From contig JABCPU010000840.1 in assembly GCA_016800925.1 (NCBI GenBank), positions 1 to 24,470 on the forward strand: DNA of 24,470 nucleotides. Direction: 5' to 3'. Source of the stretch: Suillus spraguei. Its lineage: Eukaryota; Basidiomycota; Agaricomycetes; Boletales; Suillaceae. How positions within the stretch are numbered: the stretch's first letter is position 1; every line of letters starts with the position of its first letter. The position numbers and the translations under genes are program-made. The notes under the pieces were generated by a model. It worked only from the letters and a program-made list of their open reading frames with translations, searched no databases and was not told where the DNA came from. Positions 18,364 to 24,470 of the stretch are shown one piece after another.

Positions 18364-20210
18364 ATGCAATTCAGGTCTTCAGTCTATATTATTCTTCTCA
18401 TCGGTTCGGCATACGCATCGAGTTGGTTTGGCTCTGATCCTGAATACGACAAATGGTCCCATTTCGAGTTACGTTCCTGGCTTGAAGACTACCACATCAA
18501 GGTCCCCTCTCATTTTGATCAATCTCAGCTTCATGACCTCGTAGCGGAAAACTGGGCTTCTTCTCCCCCACAAACCCCGTCTTTTGCTGACGCACGCAGG
18601 CAATGGAGTTATGATAAATATACTCGTGCCCAACACGCATTCCAGGACTTGAAAGAAAATTCTTTCGACACCTGGGACGAGAGCAAATTGAGAGCGTTTC
18701 TTCTCGAGCATGGCGTAGTAGCGCCCTCTGGACCCCGCGAGCAGCTCGTTTTGCTTGCTAGACAGAAGTATCGCTCGTATACCGATGCCGCATCATACTA
18801 TTCTTCCCTTGCGTCCGAAACCGTCACTTCTGCATACTGCGATGCTACGGATACATTACACCACGCGTCTAAAAGCGTGAGCAGTATGGTGGCTCAAGCT
18901 ACTCAGGATGTCGTTCGTGCTTTTGACGACAGCAAGGATTATGTCCACTCGACTTGGGATGATAACCACCTCAGATCTTGGCTTGAGAATCATGAAATAG
19001 TTGAGGCTAGACAGGCTAGCACCCATGCCGAGCTCATGAAGCTCGCCAACGACTATTGTCGTACAGCTGTGGAGCCGGTATGGAGCGCCTGGAGTGATTC
19101 GTATATGGTATGTATCTACTTGCTTTAAGGTTGCAGATTCTCTTTGACACATTCTCAAGCGCGAATGGCTGATTTCACATAACATTCTTTCACCTTCTGA
19201 TACTGCATCGCGCTCTACCTTGCTTGGAGAGATGAAGAAGTATTATTACTCCTTACCCGACAAGGTTTGGAGTTCTTGGTCTGACAGTGAACTGAAGTCT
19301 TGGCTCGTCAACCATGGTCTCCTCAAGAGTGACGCACAAAAGAAGCGTGATGAACTCGTGAAGATGGTTGAGTAAGGAGTCCGCCTTCATCTTTTGTCGG
19401 ATTCTCATAGCTTTATAGGGACAACTACGCCTCTGCTTCCGACAGTGTATGGGACGCTTGGAACGACTCGGATATTCGTCGGTGGCTTTCCGAGCACGGC
19501 TACACTGATGATAGAACTGTTGCGCAGAAAAAGCGTGATGAGTTGGTGAGCTTGATCGACAAACAGTGCGTATCATTCTTCAGACGCGTCTCGAAATACC
19601 CTGATATCCTATCCAGATATAACGACGTTTCTGCGCGTACTGCTGCATATCTCGTGTGGCCGGACGCTCGCTTACGTGCTTATCTTCGTGAGCATGGTGT
19701 CAGCGAAGCTGCACTCCCCATGAATAGGCCTGGATTATTGCGTACGTGTATAAATTCTCGTCTGATATGTTTGGTATTCATATATCGCAGAGGAGACTCG
19801 TATCCGCTGGGTCCAGACATCTAACCGTACTGAGACAATCTTTTCAAAGCTAAAGGAGATCGTCAACAGTAGCATAGGCGCGGTAGAGGATAGATTGGCC
19901 AGAATACTCGAGGTTGGTTTACGTGTGTGACTGCTTCCTCGTTCGAACTCATTCTTCATTAGCTCTTGAGTGGCCATTCGCACTATGCTTCCAAAAGATT
20001 GATGATGCCCATGCTTACGCGGAGGATAAGCAGGGTAGCGCGTGGCATTGGTGCTCTCATTGGCAGAAGGGCGATGATGCGAAAGACAAGGTTGCTGAAT
20101 ATGCCAAAAGGAAGGCACGGGAGGAAGGGTTTGATGAGAAGGTAAAAGGTGCTAGCGAAAACGTGAAATGGACCGGGGAGAAGATGAAAAGCGCTGGCGA
20201 TGAGCTCTAG
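18364..20210 (+). CDS. ish1: Ish1/Msc1-type stress-response protein, seven Ish1 repeats
   Basis: Exons 18364-19107, 19160-19371, 19419-19565, 19617-19741, 19791-19912 and 19998-20210 join in phase to 520 residues. The start was chosen because it opens a good signal peptide (MQFRSSVYIILLIGSAYAS). Seven repeats follow, each with a Trp or Tyr, an acidic turn and a [RK]xWL-like core: FELRSWLEDY, SKLRAFLLEH, NHLRSWLENH, SYMREWLISH, SELKSWLVNH, SDIRRWLSEH and ARLRAYLREH. The fourth is completed by the exon 1/2 splice. The C-terminal part is Ala/Lys/Glu-rich and helical (about 450-520) and ends GDEL. Ish1 in fission yeast is a stress-induced nuclear-envelope protein, and Msc1 in budding yeast has related repeats. 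Entry into the ER/perinuclear space is inferred. The last intron has a weak donor (GTTGGT). The gene is otherwise intact between two damaged neighbours. Confidence 0.88.
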
Positions 20211-21577
20211 ATGGAAATCAAGCCAACTTCACCAATGTTCGCATTATGTAATAAGTACTTACATAAGTAGTAATGTTGTAACATCATTCTCAAGCTTGAA
20301 GTTGGGCGTTATTTGGAACTTGCTCCTCTGTTCCACCTCCTCATGCAATCCTCATTTACAGCGCGGGAGTTGCAACTGGTCAATACGCTGCTCAGCCGCT
20401 GGCCCTTACTAGGTACAAGTTGGTCATTGCAAGCGCGTATCCTCGTCACTATTCCTACTGTTGTCAACGCTGACGACATGCACGAGAAGATCCTCCTCGC
20501 TGTATGTAAAAATTGGACTGCATCGGTTGCCAGTGAGGAAGGCAACATGCACATTGCTGGGAAAGACATGCAAATGTGGCTGGAACTACTACCAGTCGAC
20601 GGAAACGCTGGCCAAATTTGTAGGTGTGAAGAGGCTACTGTATCAAGTCACTTCATCTCGAAGAAATGAAAGATATCTAGTTTCCATCGTGCTAATGACT
20701 GCGTTGTTAGCTCCGGGTGGATGGGACCGAGTAACACTGAATTTGAGGAATCAGCATGGTCAGTTGTGAAGATAGTGGTATATTACATCGTTGCAGCTTG
20801 GTCGGCGATGAGCCGGCGTGGACCATTTCGAAGGAGGTTCCCAAGCATAAAATATATTTGGTGTTCAGTCTATATTTATAATTATCGTAATTTGACTATT
20901 GCGTCATAGTATATGACCACGCGCCAAAAATATCGTAACCCTTTTGTTTGTAAGGGAGATAGTATGGTTCAAGTCGTTGTCCGTCACACCGTGTAGCTGA
21001 GTTCAAGTCTAAATTGTGTGAAGTTCAAAAGTTCAAAGTCCACCGTATGGACGTCGAACGTCACTTCGACCAACTTGATCGGATGGCAACTTGACAGGTG
21101 CTACGTGTTCCTACTTCAGAAACATCTGCTCTAACTGACTTGTCACTCCTCGTTGCCAGTACTCCAGATCTCATGCGAACTTTTTGCTACGCAAAATATC
21201 TAAGACACCGTCAGTGGTGATGTGGCATGATGATAACATGACACATTGATCAAGTCGAGATCATCCACACCAGTCCACACCACGTCTGTCTTTCGCAAGA
21301 AATGGCAAGGCGTTGCATCGCAACGCAAGCCGGCGACTGTCCCAGGTTAATCGTGTCTGATGCGGGTTGCACCGCTGTCGTGTGTCCAGTCACTCCCTCT
21401 TCTGCTCGTGGTGATGTTTGAATGAATGCGGGTAAAAGCAACTTGTCCAGGACACATAAATATGTCGTATGCGCTCCATTCCGTCCGCTCTCTTACTTAT
21501 AAGTTTTCCGGTTTATCTGGCATCTTTGTCGTCCTGTTCGAGTCTGCCTTCCTCTTAGTGTCTTTGCCTAGTAAAAC
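20211..21577. other. Intergenic; one doubtful open frame
   Basis: A 118-codon plus-strand frame at 20313-20669 (MELAPLFHLLMQSS start) has no recognisable domain, and overlapping frames on both strands are of similar length, so it is not called as a gene. Part of it overlaps the expected 3' end region of the Ish1-type gene. From about 21470 the sequence becomes CT-rich, consistent with the promoter of the following secreted-protein gene. Confidence 0.35.
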
Positions 21578-22889
21578 ATGAAGACACTTATATCTATCTT
21601 TATCTTGGTCTCATAGGTCTCGTCACTGCCTCTCACGAGCCACACATTGAGGAGGATGGACAACCTTCCGCCTCTTGCCTCTCGCTCCAAAATAGCTGCA
21701 ACAAGAAGACGGTTGATCTCAAGAACTTTTACGACCACATCCCCTGTATCCTCCTAACTGCATGTTCATCACGCTTTCGGAACCCTGCTCAAGTCCTCAG
21801 TGCATCCCATGCGCCTGCGACCCAACCCCATCTGACTAAACATGTTCGAGTAAAACTTATCGTTCGCGTTCTTTGCTAATCTGGTGGCACTATAGGCTTT
21901 CAATGCCATGTCACTTGGGAATTCGTACATGACCAAACAAGAATACATCAATGCGTATTATCATCAGATTTCCATCACTCCCGGCGGCATCTACCCTCCC
22001 GAGTAAGTCTTCCTACAATATACCGGTGTTCGAATTCTCAACTATTTTATTTGCAGTGTTGCTGAATTAGATGATCAATGGATGGACATCGTTGCTTGGA
22101 CGGGTTCCTGCGCCACTGGAAAAATTCCTTACGAACATCTTGATGTGTGTATTCGTTGCTTTTGGACAATAACATCTCTCATGAGATGTCTTTCAGCTCT
22201 GGCTTCATTCTTCATCCATCCGTGGAGTATGCCCCTCAGTTCCATCGTGCGACGGTAATAAAGCGGCGTCAGCCACCCCATGTGTCCCCCAACCGACAAC
22301 AGACAGCGGTTCATGCGCTGAAATGGCCGCCCAATGTAAATTGTGGGTGACCGGGGGCCTCTTCCAAAATAAATACTGCGTTCTCGCGAGTTTCTGCTAT
22401 GCCTGGAGCAATACTGATGTTCTACTGCAACATGAATACTCGTCTCTCTCCCCATTGCCCTTGACTAGTCAACAGGCGAAGCTTTCCAAAGCAGTGTTCC
22501 ATAACATAACGGGTGGAGAAGCATTGATGACTCAAAAGAACGTGATCGATGCATACTATGCAGCCTTAGTATGTTGTTCTCTGGACTGTAGTGTCAATTT
22601 GACGAGCTTTCACATCAACAGACAGGTACATGGAACGAGACCGTCGGACATTCTGGCTCAAAGGAGATCGTGAGAACCAAAGACAATGGACCTTATCCTA
22701 CCTCGTGAGTAATCTCCAGAGAATATGACTCAGAATATGACTTTGTTTTCAAGCTCCCATTATGTAATAGAATTTTGGAGTCTCATCAGCGGGTGGACCG
22801 GTTTTTGTGAGACACGCGCTATCCCGTATGATAGCCTCGCGAATTATCTCTCCTATGCCGCCACAAGTAGCTATCATCCAACTTGTTAG
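21578..22889 (+). pseudogene. Secreted two-repeat protein gene with frame disruptions
   Basis: The ATG at 21578 opens MKTLISIFILVS, half of a signal peptide, then hits TAG. The other half, LIGLVTASHE, is in another frame, so one base seems to be missing. Later exons are clean: FNAMSLGNSYMTKQEYINAY, then across a phase-2 intron VAELDDQWMDIVAWTGSCAT and KIPYEHLD, then SGFILHPSVEYAPQF. There the frame changes again (near 22240) to PSCDGNKAASATPC. The second half is intact: NITGGEALMTQKNVIDAYYA, TGTWNETVGHSG, then SHYVIEFWSLISGWTGFCET and AIPYDSLANYL, ending PTC-stop. The two halves are related: YMTKQEYINAYY to LMTQKNVIDAYY, and WTGSCATGKIPYEHL to WTGFCETRAIPYDSL. NIT and NET are possible N-glycosylation sites. 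After the TAG at 22887 the same frame stays open for 33 more codons. The family could not be named. Confidence 0.55.
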
Positions 22890-23474
22890 GGGCAATTGAG
22901 TTCTTGGTATGATTCTGCCCAAATGTATTTCAAATATCCTGTTCTTTCTAGATACGACTGTGTCGTGTTAGTACCTGACCTATGCTAAGTTCGAATCAGG
23001 ACAGCTACTCACTTTCCAAGTCATGGTTATTCCTGTATTACGAGAAGGTTATTTACATTTCATCCGTCTCGGTCTTTTGGTAACCGATGACCTTTTACTC
23101 GAGAATTATATTTGTGGTCTGCAAATATATCAGCTGTGCTGAGATGCAACGACCAGGAAACATGTTCGAATTCAGTTAGAGCTAGTTCGGAGACTCATGT
23201 GAAGTCAATTTGCAGCCGGCACGGCACACCCTGAGCGGCTGACCTTGAACCTTCATCATACTATAAACGAGCCTATGAGCAATAAATCTTATCTGAGAGA
23301 CACAGATCCTCCATTCTACGAGTGTTAGCAGTCCAATGATGTGTCCAGAGATCCGATGACACCTCCTTCACTATGCCAGAATTCTAATCAGCATCCTGAT
23401 ATGTGCTACAGGATCTCTACTACAATCTACCTACCCCAAAGACCCAGAACCATACCATACTTCTATTCTCTCAG
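22890..23474. other. Intergenic
   Basis: Beyond the in-frame extension after 22889 (open to about 22987) nothing coding is supported. The stretch just before 23475 ends in TTCTATTCTCTCAG, a good splice acceptor for the transposase fragment. The sequence between could hold its missing 5' exons, but none was recognised. Confidence 0.35.
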
Positions 23475-23850
23475 GTGAAGGCTGGATCATGGAGCTTCTT
23501 ACTGGTCATCCAGAACACATTCGATGCAGGCTGGGTATGTATGCACATGCCTTTGAAGCACTCATCTCTGAGCTCTGTAACTTTGGCTATGTTGACTCCA
23601 AGTTTGTCTTGCTGGAAGAACAAGTTGCTATATTTCTATATACTAGCATCACAGGCCTGACTACCAGGCACGTAGGAGAGCAGTTTCAAAGATCAAATGA
23701 CACAATTTCATGGTGAGTGCTATGATTCTGTTTATCTATACAATACATCTCATGTTTCATAGTTATTTTAAAAGGATTCTACACATATTCTCATCTCCCC
23801 CATTCTACACTATGTTAGTGACCTGGCCAGGCACTAAGGAACTTGAGTAG
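23475..23850 (+). mobile_element. Truncated PIF/Harbinger-type DDE transposase
   Basis: After a CTCAG acceptor an open exon (23475-23712) reads GWIMELLTGHPEHIRCRLGM, then FEALISELCNFGYVDSKFVL, EEQVAIFLYTSITGLTTRHV and GEQFQRSNDTIS, ending at a GTGAGT donor. After a 50-nt intron (23713-23762) it continues YFKRILHIFSSPPFYTML and ends at TAG 23848. I recognise this as the N-terminal helix-turn-helix part of fungal HARBI1/PIF-like transposases (L..L...G......V..EEQ..IFLY....G...R.V.E.FQRS..TIS.YF). The codon split by the intron gives Cys where these proteins usually have Arg. No DDE catalytic region follows before the window ends, so this is a dead fragment or a very incomplete copy. Confidence 0.7.
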
Positions 23851-23920
23851 TGTCTGCGACGAGCACTCTATAAAGAGCAGTGGCTTGTTGTTAAGACTGT
23901 ACTCAAGGGGTGAAAGATCT

Positions 23921-24320
23921 GAAGGGCTTTGGCCTCAGTTCATGCACTGTGCCCCTTGTCTGAGTAATGCCCCTTATTTCAGAGAGGAGATATATGTCCA
24001 AAGATCCGGAAGGAGTTGTGTAGCGGATCTGGACGTCCAAAGGTATCAGATATGGTACATCCGAAGGTTATCCAGAGCGTGGGGATGGAAAGAGGACTAA
24101 GGCTAGCTTCGGAACGGATTCCTAACTAGAAACTGACAGAGGTAGACTATCTGAAGATAGAGTCAGAGATATAAACTATGTTACAACCATGCAAAACCAG
24201 AGATTAGTAAGAAGTCCTGGTCTTACATGGGGTTGTACCGGAGGGTTGTAAAGTCAAAGGGGCTTGGCCTCAGCTCGTACGCTGTGCCCCTTACCCGAGT
24301 ATGTGCCCTTAATTTCGGAT
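23921..24320. repeat. Pair of 65-bp direct repeats in a repeat-rich tail
   Basis: The segment at 23921-23984 (GGGCTTTGGCCTCAGTTCAT.., then GCCCCTTGTCTGAGTAATG) recurs at 24256-24320 (GGGGCTTGGCCTCAGCTCGT.., then GCCCCTTACCCGAGTATG), about 335 bp apart in the same orientation. TCCGGA-type words are frequent from here to the window end (for example 24005, 24349, 24413 and 24441). It directly follows the transposase fragment and is probably non-coding transposon or LTR-like sequence. Confidence 0.5.
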
Positions 24321-24470
24321 GAAATCCAAGGGAGAGTTCTGGTGAAGTCCGGATGGAGGGTCCAGATGAACTCTAAGGCAGGATAGCTTGACAGAGCTCT
24401 GATGGACTTCCGGATGAGGTGGGGAATGCACCGGAACTATTTCCGGAAGGTAGGGAGTAATGGTAACACT

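Noticed and set aside
19253..19576. Antisense 107-codon frame within the Ish1-type gene
   Set aside because: Shadow of exons 2 and 3 on the opposite strand; the plus-strand repeats and splice phases explain the sequence fully.
1..24470. tRNA, rRNA or CRISPR features
   Set aside because: No cloverleaf-like conserved boxes, rRNA-like blocks, or regularly spaced identical repeats were found while reading both strands; small or divergent ncRNAs cannot be excluded by eye.

Overview
This window looks like nuclear DNA of a basidiomycete fungus, most likely an Agaricomycete. Genes are split by short introns of about 50-90 nt with GT..AG ends. The recognisable products are fungal: a seven-repeat Ish1/Msc1-type stress protein, an F-box protein, a small RING-finger protein, a proline/serine-rich protein of a type I associate with mushroom-forming fungi, and a fragment of a PIF/Harbinger-type DDE transposase. 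No rRNA, tRNA, CRISPR array or bacterial-style operon was seen. Names rest on motif recognition without database searches. Spliced models were built by hand from splice signals and reading phase.

Layout. 1-782: no gene seen. 783-1592 (-): single-exon conserved hypothetical protein. 1593-6189: gene-poor, with at most decayed coding fragments near 2.3-2.9 kb. 6190-7011 (-): intact four-exon RING protein. About 6665-14769: a degenerate direct tandem duplication. Copy 1 is about 6665-10194 and copy 2 about 10195-14769. Each copy carries part or all of the RING gene, a head-to-head pair of small membrane-protein genes, and the first exon of another gene. Copy 2 also has an extra block of about 1.26 kb (about 10901-12160) with gene exons and a minisatellite. 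14770-16740: mostly unassigned, with scraps of a decayed gene near 15.4-15.9 kb. 16943-18108 (+): F-box gene broken by three frame changes. 18364-20210 (+): intact six-exon Ish1-type gene with a CRE-like palindrome just upstream. 20211-21577: no clear gene. 21578-22889 (+): secreted cysteine-containing protein with two related halves and two frame disruptions. 23475-23850 (+): transposase fragment. 23921-24470: repeat-rich tail.

The most unusual part is the duplication. The two divergent membrane genes in each copy are paralogues of each other: both have an internal 24-nt exon in the same phase, with a split Cys codon at its end, followed by the same spaced motif. The two copies have decayed reciprocally. 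The RING gene is intact in copy 1 and destroyed in copy 2, while the membrane pair is intact in copy 2 and damaged in copy 1, so the locus together still holds one good set. I do not recognise the membrane family. Many single-base indels occur across the window, so part of the decay could be assembly error; the intact Ish1 and RING genes argue that it is not all error.
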